DNA from: Spirogloea muscicola
Taxonomy: Eukaryota; Streptophyta; Zygnematophyceae; Spirogloeales; Spirogloeaceae
Length of the DNA stretch: 10,393 nt
Direction of reading: 5' to 3'
Assembly (NCBI GenBank): GCA_009602725.1
Contig: WELB01000031.1
Span: 740,848-751,240, forward strand
Part shown: piece after piece, positions 1 to 9,000 of the stretch
Layout: each line of letters starts with the position of its first letter
Numbering within the stretch: the stretch's first letter is position 1
The notes under the pieces: model-generated
Seen by the model: only the letters and a program-made list of their open reading frames with translations
What the model was told of the DNA's origin: nothing
Database searches by the model: none
Position numbers and translations under genes: made by a program

Positions 1-468
1 TCCTCATCAGCAGCATCGAGGAGCTTCAGGGCGCCCCAGACCTGAGTCGTCCTTCACCAACGCACAAATGGCTGCTTCAGCAAAAGCGGCCGTTCCTGCC
101 GCACACTGACTGTCGAGGTGGACCACAAGCCTCAGTGGTGAGTTGGGCTTGCTATCGCTTGCAGCCCTGCGCTGGCCGTGACTGAAGCACCTGAGGGTAC
201 GGCACGACGGTGTGGCCCCCGACGATGCGCAGGAGGGCGTCCTTCAAGGCCGCGCCCGCCAGCCCGTCAGCGGGAGCGTAGTAGGCCCCCACGTCCTCGC
301 AGGGGAAGCGCCCGCTCTCCAGCTGGCTGACGGGCGCCGCCGCCGGATCGAAGGACCGCAGGGCCAGCGCGCAGGCCAGGCCCGCCGCACAGCACGACTT
401 GAGGCCGTCCACGAGCACTGCCGCGGCTCCGACGCCGCCGCCGCCGCCGCCGCCGCGGTCGCCGCCGC
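1..468 (-). CDS. Endonuclease I-like protein, partial (runs off left edge)
   Basis: Seen: two exons on the minus strand, 468(approx.)-191 and 41-1, joined by a 149-bp intron (42-190; donor CAG/GTGCTT, acceptor ACTCAG, phase 0). The joined reading gives GAYYAPADGLAGAALKDALL, then RIVGGHTVVPYPQ, then across the junction VWGALKLLDAADE. Known: a Tyr-Tyr start, then GxxLKxALxxII.GHxVxxYxxxWxALxxxD, is the beginning of the endonuclease I family (bacterial EndA/Vvn type), metal-dependent nucleases that cut DNA and RNA and are usually secreted. The catalytic His and the rest lie outside the window. A hydrophobic Cys/Ala/Leu stretch (about 355-395) precedes the domain, which fits a signal or organelle-targeting sequence. 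No ATG lies in frame between 191 and 468; the proposed acceptor (GGTCAG at 474-469) and everything upstream are uncertain. Family call fairly sure, gene ends not. Confidence 0.75.
433..456. repeat. CCG trinucleotide run
   Basis: A nearly pure CCG run, continued imperfectly to 469. On the minus strand it encodes a glycine run at the start of the endonuclease I exon. It lies directly between the two divergent partial genes and is a likely place for assembly error. Confidence 0.85.
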
Positions 469-508
469 CTGACCGGCTGTGCCGTCGGCACGCTGGAGAG
501 GGGTGCAG

Positions 509-1440
509 CTTGTCGCGGTGGTGCTGCCGGTGCTCGGCTTCCTGGGCCTCGCCTGGTTCGCGCAGCGCAGCGTCGTCGCCGACACGGTGAGCGGCGGCGC
601 CACGCCGCCCCAGCCACCGCCGTGGCCACCGCCGCGGCGGCGGCCCCTGCTCGCTGCTGCTCGCTACGGCGGTGACACTCACCGTGCCCCGCTTCGTTGG
701 TCCTCTGCGCTCTCGCAGTGCCCGTACTGCGGCGAGGGCTTCCAGATCCTCGAGTGAGTCGCGGGCGAGCACGCACGCTGCAGGAGGCCTTCGGCGGCAC
801 GCCTGCAGAAGGCTCATCGCGGACTGGCCCGTTCGCTGCGCCTGCGGGGCTCACCCTCGTCCGGCCGCATGCATGCGTGCTCTCAGCTTCACGATGCCCG
901 GCGGCAAGACGGAGGCCTGCCCTTACTGCCGCCACCCATTCCGCCGTGAGGCACCACCACTCTGCAGCCCCTCCAAACCCTGCATGTGCTTGTCGCCGGC
1001 GGCCTGCTCGTCCATTGAGGCCGCTGCTGCTGAGCTCGAGGCGGCAATATGCTGTAGCTCACGGACTGCGCCCCTCTGCCTGCTTCCGCATGGCACCGTT
1101 TGGCAGTGGAGGGGCGGAAGTTCGTGCGTGACGCACCGAGTTTCTCATCCAGCTCACAGCAGCAGCGGCAAGCGGACCCCAGTCGGCCGGGCTCAGGCAC
1201 GTACTCTCACCTCGTCTCCATGCAGTTTGTCGTATCCACCGTTTGCCCCGCATCCCGCAAGCCGCTGCTAGACAGACAGGCTGTGTTGCCGATTGTCGGA
1301 TCACGCCTGTCACATCAGCCTGCATGGATGAAACGAGGTGGCACGCAGGCTTAGGCGGCAGCAACAGGAAGGGTGCGAAACCGCAGTACACGGGGGCAGT
1401 TGTGGACGTCGAAGCTGAAGTCCTTGGCGACAAGGAGTAG
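509..1440 (+). CDS. Membrane-anchored zinc-ribbon protein, 5' end missing
   Basis: Seen: exons 509-586, 719-753, 887-945, 1107-1200 and about 1362-1440 join with matching phases (0, 2, 1, 2) and end at TAG 1438-1440, giving 114 residues. Introns are 132, 133, 161 and about 161 bp; donors GTGAGC, GTGAGT, GTGAGG, GTACTC. Order of parts: one membrane segment (LVAVVLPVLGFLGLAWF), then two CPYC pairs 18 residues apart (CPYCGEGF ... EACPYCRHPF), then KFVRDAPSFSSSS, a Gln/Ser linker, and an acidic tail (AVVDVEAEVLGDKE). Inference: a small membrane protein with a zinc ribbon facing one side; the layout recalls uncharacterised plant and algal organelle proteins, from memory only. Function unknown. No ATG occurs in frame between the TGA at about 470 and the first exon, so a targeting-sequence exon is missing. 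The last acceptor could be 1361 or 1367; both keep the frame. Confidence 0.62.
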
Positions 1441-2005
1441 TCCATGTTTGGCCATAGCCCACTCATCTGGTGGCCCTGCCTTCCCGACACTCTTCTATGC
1501 TGCATTCTGCAGTGGGCAGCCTTACCTCCTGCTGTGCAAGGACTGCCGCCCATAAGTGGCGGCGCTGGCCAGCTTGCTGCTTCTTAAGCATCTGAGTACC
1601 ACTCACTTGCGTTCTTGACTTGTTTGTCACGCTGAGACGCAAACATCAAGAGCCGGACAGGAAAGACCTGCAGCGTGATGTGTTTCTGGTGGCTAGCCGA
1701 GAAGTCCTGATCTTAAAAACAGACGATGTGTTGTGTCGGAATCGGGTCTGGGTTGCTGGCTGTGCGAGGACTCCTCAGCGAGCTCGAGACCACTAGTGTC
1801 CATTGCAGCGCTGTCCTATCTGCCGGGTTGTTTGATGCATCCTCTCTTGCATCCGAGTGGTAGTCTATTGGGCCACGCCCGGAATGTCGGAATGTCGGGC
1901 TTGACATACCTCACATTGTGTAATAAAAGTTGCAAATATGCAACACTCTTGCTAGCAAAACCTAATCACTGCACCGTGAGCATCTGGATCCAGCTAGCCG
2001 CAGGG
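1441..2005. other. Intergenic region between convergent genes (3' UTRs)
   Basis: This stretch lies between the stop codons of the plus-strand zinc-ribbon gene (1440) and the minus-strand bL32m gene (2006). It probably holds both 3' UTRs. No convincing coding segment was found. A plus-strand open frame ending at 1555 (tail LLCKDCRP) is discussed among the rejected items. Confidence 0.6.
1919..1923 (+). other. Probable polyadenylation signal TGTAA
   Basis: TGTAA followed directly by TAAAAG. TGTAA is the usual polyadenylation signal of chlorophycean algae. It would end the zinc-ribbon transcript with a 3' UTR of about 480-500 nt, a length common in those algae. The TAATAAA overlap leaves an AATAAA-type reading possible too. 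No TGTAA was found on the minus strand below the bL32m stop codon (1441-2005). Confidence 0.45.
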
Positions 2006-2942
2006 TCAGTTCTTGCTCGGTTGTGATGCCCCGGTACAACAATACTGGTGCCGCAGCTTCACCCTCCCGCAGCACCTGCAAACGAAGGAGTTGGCACTAG
2101 ATGAGCTTCAGCAAGCGATGATGCGTCAAGCACCACAAGGACCTGCTTATTAGCCCTCCTCTCTCAAGAAGTGAAGAGAAGTGGGTGCCAGAGCAGCAAG
2201 GGAAGCGAAAGCGACAGCACAACGCTGCAAAACCAAGTGCAGGAGTAGTCCTGCAAGCGGCACTGTGGCTATTGTGGATATTGTCAATAAGCCTGCCAGG
2301 ACGTCATTGTGGGGGGCCATTAAAACAGGACGAGAGAGCCCACGTGCACTTGATGATCAGCGGCACGGGCCGCAGCGCCTTGGGGCCGTTGCGCTTGCCC
2401 CGCCGTGACGGCGTCACCTGCAGAGAGGGGGCATTGCGCTGAGCACTCTCCAGCTGTGCAGCCGACCAGCCGGGTGGCGGGAGACTGTCCCTCCAGCGTT
2501 TGCGAGCTCTAGCGCAACGAGCTGGCCTTGCCTCCTCGTCGTGCATCACAGCAAGTCTCTGGTAGCCGACACATCACGGCGAGGCGATGGACGACTCAAG
2601 AACGGGCTCTTCGGTGACTGGACAGGCCACTCGTTGCAAGACAGGCCATCAGGGCCTGTGCCGCTGCTTGGACCTGGAAGGGCAGCGCCACAGCATGGCA
2701 GCCGCGCCCGGCTGCTCGTTGTGGAACACAGCGGCGGGCAGATACTGCTTCACGGGCGGCAGGCCCCGAGGGCCTCCAGGCGGCGGGGCCACGGTGGGCT
2801 GGGCGTGGCGAGCTCGGCGCACCTTGCGCTTGGGGACGGCCATGGCGTCCACGGCGGGCTGCGCCGCGCCAGGGGCTCCGGAGGCGCCGCCGAGCCATTC
2901 CAAGAAGCACGGCGCGGCGNCCGCCCCAACCGCTTTGCCGGG
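2006..2942 (-). CDS. Mitochondrial large-subunit ribosomal protein bL32m
   Basis: Seen: exons 2942(approx.)-2823, 2417-2344 and 2075-2006, stop TGA at 2008-2006. Introns 2418-2822 (405 bp, GTGCGC..TGCAG, phase 0) and 2076-2343 (268 bp, GTGGGC..TGCAG, phase 2). The joined core reads MAVPKRK + VTPSRRGKRNGPKAL, then RPVPLIIKCTCCGRVKLRHQ and YCCTGASQPSKN. Known: AVPK(K/R)K.SxSRR near the N terminus and a C-terminal zinc ribbon with (K/R).RH mark bL32; mitochondrial forms carry a presequence cleaved just before AVPK by the m-AAA protease. Here CFLEWLGGASG precedes MAVPKRK, as expected of such a presequence. Visible length is 87 residues; the mature part is about 53, normal for bL32. The 5' end is uncertain: acceptor GGTGCAG at 2943 is proposed, with a further exon upstream, perhaps near 3030-3130. 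Odd: an N at 2920 makes one residue unreadable, and the fourth zinc cysteine seems to be Gly. Confidence 0.85.
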
Positions 2943-2973
2943 CTGCACCCTCAGCTGGGCAGTCGCCGTTGCT

Positions 2974-3004
<31 letters not shown>
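2974..3004. repeat. CGG trinucleotide run
   Basis: About ten CGG units just upstream of the recognised bL32m exons. The three minus-strand frames through it read poly-Ala, poly-Arg or Pro-rich, so a small length error would change the predicted N terminus of bL32m. Confidence 0.85.
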
Positions 3005-3007
<3 letters not shown>

Positions 3008-3364
3008 GGCGGCGGCTGTTGAGGGCGGAGCAGCTGCTGCCGCAGCACGTCGGCCAGGAGCGGCAGCGTCGGCGGCGAGCTTCTCGTCTCTGACTCAGCC
3101 CCCGACCTGAGGTCTGACCCTGTGGACATCCAGTTTCCTCCAAATGGGGACTGACTCGGGGGTATTGAGGGCGCCCTGTCTGCCTAGCCTTTGGCTCCGT
3201 CATGAACACCTGTATGCATCTGGCTGGCAATTTACAGCCGATTTTTTAATATCAGCAGCCGCTTTCCTAAATGGGGGCTATGGCCGGGTCGCTAGCGCAA
3301 GTGTATCGAATGCGCCTGGCCGTCTCGCTGCAGAGGTCTATGGCCCGGGCGATGCACCTTCGTG
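3005..3364. other. Upstream region of bL32m; no clear gene
   Basis: GC-rich at first. A minus-strand stretch near 3015-3080 reads TLPLLADVLRQQLLRPQQ, an Arg/Leu-rich amphipathic sequence that could be part of the bL32m mitochondrial presequence, but I could not connect it by splice sites with confidence. The rest (about 3130-3364) is lower in GC and shows no gene I can support. Confidence 0.35.
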
Positions 3365-3538
3365 CCGGCAGAGCCCTCGCTGCTGCCTCTGGCTCTGGCC
3401 AGGGGACCCACTTCAACGAGCCTAGCATCTCCGACCTGCGGCTGCTTAGCAGAGGTTACTGAGTGATTCGTAGCTGCTTTGTTTCTGTTTCTTAGCGCTT
3501 CCCCTGGCCCCCTTCTCGTACTCTGTTCATTCTTTCTC

Positions 3539-3557
3539 GGGCTGGTTTTTCCAGCCC
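3539..3557. repeat. Palindrome copy 1 (GGGCTGG-N5-CCAGCCC)
   Basis: GGGCTGGTTTTTCCAGCCC, a perfect 7-bp stem around five bases, inside the left foldback arm and followed by CTATTCTCAATGGGCGAGC. Confidence 0.85.
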
Positions 3558-3750
3558 CTATTCTCAATGGGCGAGCACTTTCTTCTATGGCTGTGGCATG
3601 GCAAGGTCTCGTTCCATCGATCCCTTGCCCTCGCCGTCCAGACGCGAGCAGGTCGTGCTCTGGCCGCTGCCTCGGGGTCTCGGCGAGGAGAAGCGCGGCC
3701 AGATGGACTGGTGGCTGGGAAAGAAGAAAGTGCTCGCCCATTGAGAATAG

Positions 3751-3769
3751 GGGCTGGAACAACCAGCCC
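3751..3769. repeat. Palindrome copy 2
   Basis: GGGCTGGAACAACCAGCCC in the right foldback arm, preceded by GCTCGCCCATTGAGAATA, the reverse complement of the sequence beside copy 1. Confidence 0.85.
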
Positions 3770-4143
3770 GAAAAAGAATGAACAGAGTACGAGAAGGGGG
3801 CCAGGGGAAGCGCTAAGTAACAGAAACAAAGCTGCTACGAGACACTCAGTAACCCCTGCTAAGCAGCCGCAGATCAGAGATGCTGGGCTCCTGGAAGTGG
3901 GTCCCCTGGCCAGAGCCAGAGGCAGCAGCGAGGGCTCTGCTGGGAAAGGCCAGCCCAAAGGAATGGACAAGGTCCGAGGGTGTGAGGGTCTCGGCGGAGT
4001 GCCTCCTTCCCTGCCACGAGCTACTCCGACCTGATGTTGCGAACTCGAGGATACTGAGCTTCCCTAGTGCGTTGTCGTGTTTGGTAACGTAGTCCTTTCT
4101 CCGGCACCTCTTTCTATGGCTTTGGACGTTGTCCACTCTTTTT

Positions 4144-4162
4144 GGGCTGGCTTAGCCAGCCC
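4144..4162. repeat. Palindrome copy 3
   Basis: GGGCTGGCTTAGCCAGCCC, a stem of up to nine pairs, followed by TCTTCTCTATGGGCGAGCAC, the same flank and orientation as copy 1. Confidence 0.85.
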
Positions 4163-4330
4163 TCTTCTCTATGGGCGAGCACTTCTCTCTCTCTATGGCT
4201 GTGAGAGGCCAGCCCACAGAATAGCGCTTCCGAATTGACTGGTGGCTGCGAGAGGCCAGCCCAAAAGAATGGACAAGGTCGGGAGGGGCCAGCCCAAAAA
4301 AGACAGAAAGTGCTCGCCCATTGAGAATAG

Positions 4331-4349
4331 GTGCTAGAAAAGCCAGCCC
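4331..4349. repeat. Palindrome copy 4, degenerate
   Basis: GTGCTAGAAAAGCCAGCCC keeps the right half-stem but has two changes in the left. The flank GCTCGCCCATTGAGAATAG is the same as at copy 2. Confidence 0.7.
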
Positions 4350-4423
4350 AAAAAGAAATCAATCTTAGAAAAAGGCGTGTGTATTGAGAGATGGAGGGCC
4401 TGTGTGGCCAGGTACACACAGAG

Positions 4424-4523
<100 letters not shown>

Positions 4524-4930
4524 GCAAGCATATTGACAAATGTACATCGCCTGCTGCTAAGCTGACCCGCTCAGTAACCACGAGTCATGGAGGTCGCTCA
4601 CTGATGCCTGAATACCGGACGGCAATCGACAAGCTCTTGAGCTACCAGCTTCTGCTCCACCAGCTTTCCGATGCAACGCATGAGCCTGGCTCGCTGCAGA
4701 CAAGCTGACACTCGACGACGCAAGAATGACACTAGGCTGCAGGCATGCCCATCTGAGCTGGAAGCATATCCTCACGTCGAGCATATCCCAGACTTGCAAT
4801 ATTCTCCAGGAGGGTATGGAAGCGAGGACCCATGCAGCCGAAAGTGTCAATCGCGGCTGGTAGGAGGTGGTTACTGCAGGGGTAGTCAGAGTTGTGTAGG
4901 GCAAGGGAACTGCGCGCCCATAGAGAAGAG

Positions 4931-4949
4931 GGGCTGGCAAAGCCAGCTC
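4931..4949. repeat. Palindrome copy 5
   Basis: GGGCTGGCAAAGCCAGCTC, one mismatch from the palindrome, preceded by GCGCGCCCATAGAGAAGA and followed by AAAAAAGAATGGACAATATC, the usual flanks in the orientation of copy 2. Confidence 0.75.
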
Positions 4950-5280
4950 AAAAAAGAATGGACAATATCCAAAAGCCAGAAAAGGAGCCGGAAGAAACTA
5001 CACAACCAGACACGAGATTATGCAGAAGGAAGCTCAGTACCCACGTGTGAGCAACAGCAAGTCAGAGTAACTCGAAGCTGGGAACGAGGCACTCCGCCGA
5101 GACCTAGACGCAGCAGCCATAGCACGACCTGAGTACGGCCTGAAAGGAGTAGACAAGGTCTGGGGGCATCGGTGGAACTTAAACCCCTCCAACTGCGGGC
5201 GATGGCTGTGAGAGGCCAGCCTGACAGGAACGAACAAGGTCTGAGAGGGCCGAAAAAGGTGATCTGCACAAGGTCTGAAG

Positions 5281-6026
5281 AAGGGGGCGGCAAGCGTACT
5301 CCACGCAGCTGCGCAAGGGGTTACCACGAATGGTGCCCAATGACCTCTAGTCAACAGTCCCAACACAGAGAGACTAGCAGCTGGACAGGAGTCGCCACAC
5401 ACAAAAAACCAATGGGATTGACTGATCACCCACCTTGCCCTACCCTTGGCCCTTAGCACTACACCCGCCGCGGGTGCCAAACGCAACCTCTTGCTTTCCA
5501 GTGCCAGTAGCTGGAGCACAAACACCCTCCCAAAGCCCACACCCCAGCCTCCTGGCTACCAAGGGGCATGCACCCAACATGATACAAACATGCAGCCACC
5601 AGCGGCTCCGATGGGCGCCCTCCACTTGGGGGTGCACCTTGCTCTGACCACCGCACACACCCAGTTTCATTCAGCCCCACCCGTGCAAGCATGGTTGCCC
5701 ACAAGTCGGTTCTGAGGCACTGACTGCAACTGGAGTGGCAAGACAAGTGGCCTCTTTATCACAGTCGAAGGGCAAAAGTGCCAGGCTCCACATCGACAAG
5801 GAATCAGCCGTAGGGGCTAATAGAATCAGCAAGCAGTCGTTTGTGTTCGAGGCAGCAACGTTCTAGCGGACAGATTCAAGGGACGAGCACTGATACCCTG
5901 CTGGACCTTCTGAGCACTATGCGTCACCACTGCCAAGAGGGCGTTCTCTATTGCCACTCTCCACAGACTGGCAACAGACACATGCGCCGAGGCCCAGTCA
6001 CTGCAGACAGTGAGGGCGACGCGAGG
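5281..6026. other. Intergenic and GT61 3' UTR; no gene seen
   Basis: No exon-like segment, RNA gene or repeat copy could be supported here. The part next to 6026 must include the 3' UTR of the minus-strand GT61 gene. Neither TGTAA nor AATAAA is visible on the minus strand in this stretch, so the transcript end is unknown. Confidence 0.5.
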
Positions 6027-9000
6027 TCATCGCATACTGCTGGTGCCATAGTAAGCCCTCCAAGACTCGGGGAGGGCCATATTCACAACGCCCATCACCT
6101 CGCTCACATCAATGTCAATTGCACTCCGCATGTCCCCGGTCCCGGCGACCATGTAAAAGGGCATGTGGACAGAGTCTGCAAGGTAGTGGTAGCGGACATT
6201 GACATAATTGCTGGCTCGCAGCTCCAGGACACTCGTACCCTCTCTCATGTGAACCTGCAGTGGGACGCATGTGTACATGCGTCACGATCAGTAGGCCAAG
6301 CCAGAAGGGTCCGATGACCGATCAGCAATGTGCACTTGGCGTCGAGAGGAGGAAAGCTGAATCCAGTTAAAGTGGGCGGCCAAGCTTACCATGTTGGTGA
6401 GCCCTGCCCCATGCGGACCCATCAGGAGGACTGCATCGGAGAGCATAGCACGCAACTCCGGCAGAGGTTCTGTTCCATAAAACGTGACGACCTTGTCCTG
6501 CCCGTACTTCTTCTTCAGCTTTGCAAGGATAGTAGCCTCCTGCAGCACCACCCACGACCCTGTGTTACTCTGCTGCCCCGCAAGTGACTCCATGGCAAAC
6601 TACATGTGTTGGGTGATGCAGAGTTGCCGTACTCGAGCTCATGCTCATGCAAGGTGACCTGATTGACAGCTCTCCACAGCGAGCTCTCCCGCCTGTAGAA
6701 TACAATCTTGCCAGGCGGCTGCTTCTTTCCTGAGCCTGAGCTCTGCTCCAGTGGCTCCATCGGGATTTTGAGGAACTGACCTCGCAAAGCCTGCAGGTGA
6801 CGGGCTACCACAAATGTTAGACCACATCTGCGTCTTCAGCAACATCAACCTCCCTCTCACAGCTACTTTGCCATGTCAGTCTGCTGGACAACATAGGACA
6901 CCCCAATGTAACTAGACCTCGATGCAGATGTAAATGACGCCCTGGAAGAGCCGCCAAGAAAGGAGTGTAAGCACCCACTCCAGACACGCTTTCGTCCTCC
7001 AGAAAGGCATCGTGACGAGCACAATTGGTCAAGCAGCAATGAAGTACCTTCAGGACACTGCCACTTGGGCGCCCGCAAAGACATCGGCCAGGCATAATGA
7101 GCCTCTCCGCAAAGAAAATCCCTGGCAGGGCAAAAAGGGCATTGGCAGACTATATGAGGTACGATTAGACCCAAGCCCCTGTGCATCCAGAAGTCAACTG
7201 CTCAAGACCCAGGCAATGCTGCAAAAGAGAAAGGCGAGGCTAGAGCTCCACGCGGCCCACAATCATGATGCCTCGAAGAGAACAGTACCAGTGCTGCCTG
7301 CGAGGTAGTAGGCATTGAGCTTTCCTTCCGGGTAACCCATAACGTCTAGCCATTCAGACAAGGGCGCTGTTACGTCCTGCTCGACAATTCCAGCCAGCCC
7401 ACGACCGTATGCTCAGCCTCAGGATCTCAAGCACCTCCATGCAATTCTACACTTGATCACATGGAACCGAGGACTAACGACCTCCTCTATCAAGCGACTG
7501 AATGCAGATACACGCAGTGCATGTCACACCTGCTTGATGTGGAAGGCAACTGGGATCGTCGGGTAGGCTTGCAAGAGCGGGTGGACTGTTACGAGCTCGA
7601 TCACCGACTCACTAACTGCACACATGAAAGCTTCATAGGCTGGTGACAGGGTTTCCGGTGGGGGGGAAAGAGATACCGAAGCGGCCGTTCTGTCCGGCCA
7701 AGTGCGTTCACAACCAGACGAAAGTCGGACCGCAAGGAGAGATCCGACATCCACGCCGTCCGGCACTGTGTCCCCTGTGCGACACAGAGGCATGCACGTG
7801 CCATGCAACCCTCCCCGAAGCTGCTCATCGTGATTTGGGAGCTGCCTTACCTGCATGATAAAAGTTTTTGCTCGTGACGGAGATGAGGTTGACGAGGGTC
7901 TTGAATTGGTAGACCTTGGTCGCGCTCGTGTGGTGGAAGTGGTCACTCGCGCTGCAACCGCCCGCCATGAAGTGGTGCGTTTCGTTGAAGACCTGGCCCT
8001 TGTGATTGATGTACACGTTTTCCATCACGAAGTTGTTGCCCTCGTAGTCAGGCTGGTACACTCGCTCGTCCTCGGCCCTGGGCGGTTTGTTGAGAGGTGG
8101 CTCCCCTTTCCAGTTTGACTCAAAGAGCTCGGGGTTCCTGCACTTGCCGAGATGCTTGGAGTCAGAGCGACTGCGTGCGGTCACATTGACGAGGCATGAT
8201 GTGATCGGCACAGTCTTGGCAGGTCCAGTCAGACTCCCCTGTGGGACTCACACCATCTACTCTTCCCCAGCCTTATGCAACCCCACGCGCGTAGACCGAC
8301 CACCCTGCTCAAGCATCGGCACCAGCGAGTAAGTCAAGCTGGATGGTCAGGTCAAGAACAGCTTGATCGACCTGCACATTCCATTCACCATCTGCCGCTC
8401 TCGGACACATCTTCCAAAGTTGGGGCACTCCAGAGCCTCGCAATTCTCTGCAGTAAAACGACTGCCCACGTGAGACACTGTAGGGACCACATACCCATCA
8501 GACCAAGTCCGACAACCTGTTATCTAGTCAGTCAGCCGCGAGCGTGCCGGTTAAGCAAGGTTGGACCGACAATCAGCAGCACATGCAGCCCCTACTCGAC
8601 TACAGTTTGTGATGCAAGTCCTCAAACCATAAGCTCCGGCTTGACTATGCGCTCCAAAACCTGCGCGGCACAGCAGCTCCTTTCAGGTGCCTGGGACACG
8701 GACACTGACCTTTTGGGTTTGGTTTCTCTGCGCTCCTGTCCATCATGTAGTAGTTTCGATGGAGGACAATGTTCGTCAGTTTCTTCTTCTCTATCTCAGT
8801 TTCCAGCCTCTTCCAACCCGTGTGAGTCTCTGAGAGCCTCGTCCCAGGTAATATTGAGTAATCATTGGGACCCGTGAGCTTCTCCAGCTGCCTCATTGCC
8901 GACTCCGCCTCTTCCCTGCAATGCAACACTTCGAAGCAAGATTCTTCACGGATCCATCAAAGAGGGCGAACATGGGGAGTAAGCTTGACACTTGGGAGCT

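Larger units (their letters stand above)
3365..3943. mobile_element. Foldback (long inverted-repeat) element
   Basis: Seen: the left arm at about 3365-3586 is the reverse complement of the right arm at about 3722-3943, with few mismatches across about 220 bp. For example, AGAAGAAAGTGCTCGCCCAT at 3722-3741 mirrors the end of the left arm, and the stretches around GAATGAACAGAGTACGAG, GCTAAGCAGCCGCAG and GGGTCCCCTGGCCAGAGCC occur in both. The arms flank a loop of about 135 bp (3587-3721). Each arm carries the 19-bp palindrome listed separately. Inference: a non-autonomous foldback-type or hairpin element, or an inverted duplication of a repeat unit. No transposase and no certain target-site duplication were seen. 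Confidence 0.75.

Noticed and set aside
152-817. Long minus-strand open frame of 221 residues taken as one gene
   Set aside because: Only its last part (about 468-191) is endonuclease I-like. The rest is the antisense of the plus-strand membrane exon and GC-rich introns.
1373-1555. Plus-strand open frame ending LLCKDCRP as the last exon of the zinc-ribbon gene
   Set aside because: Reachable in phase from the donor at 1201 through an acceptor at about 1372, and its CxxC is tempting. However, the other frame (QYTGAVVDVEAEVLGDKE, stop 1440) looks much more like coding sequence. Alternative splicing cannot be excluded.
3567-4034. 155-residue plus-strand open frame in the foldback element
   Set aside because: It runs through loop and right arm with low-complexity composition, no recognised domain and a mirrored partner on the other strand; better explained as repeat DNA.
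6288-6593. Minus-strand open frame carrying GPHGAGLTNM but ending soon after
   Set aside because: The part after TNM (from 6389) starts with GTAAGC, a clear donor. It is intron sequence; splicing to 6254 continues the GT61 domain properly.
7377-7450. Apparent frameshift in the GT61 gene (a segment reading EVLEILRL then AYGRGLAGIVEQ in another frame)
   Set aside because: An intron from 7529 to 7377 (GTGTGA..GAGCAG) joins HIKQ directly to DVTAPLSEW in phase 0, so no frameshift is needed.
7855-8118. Plus-strand open frame rich in Val, Asp and Arg
   Set aside because: It is the antisense shadow of the best-supported GT61 exon (8137-7851).
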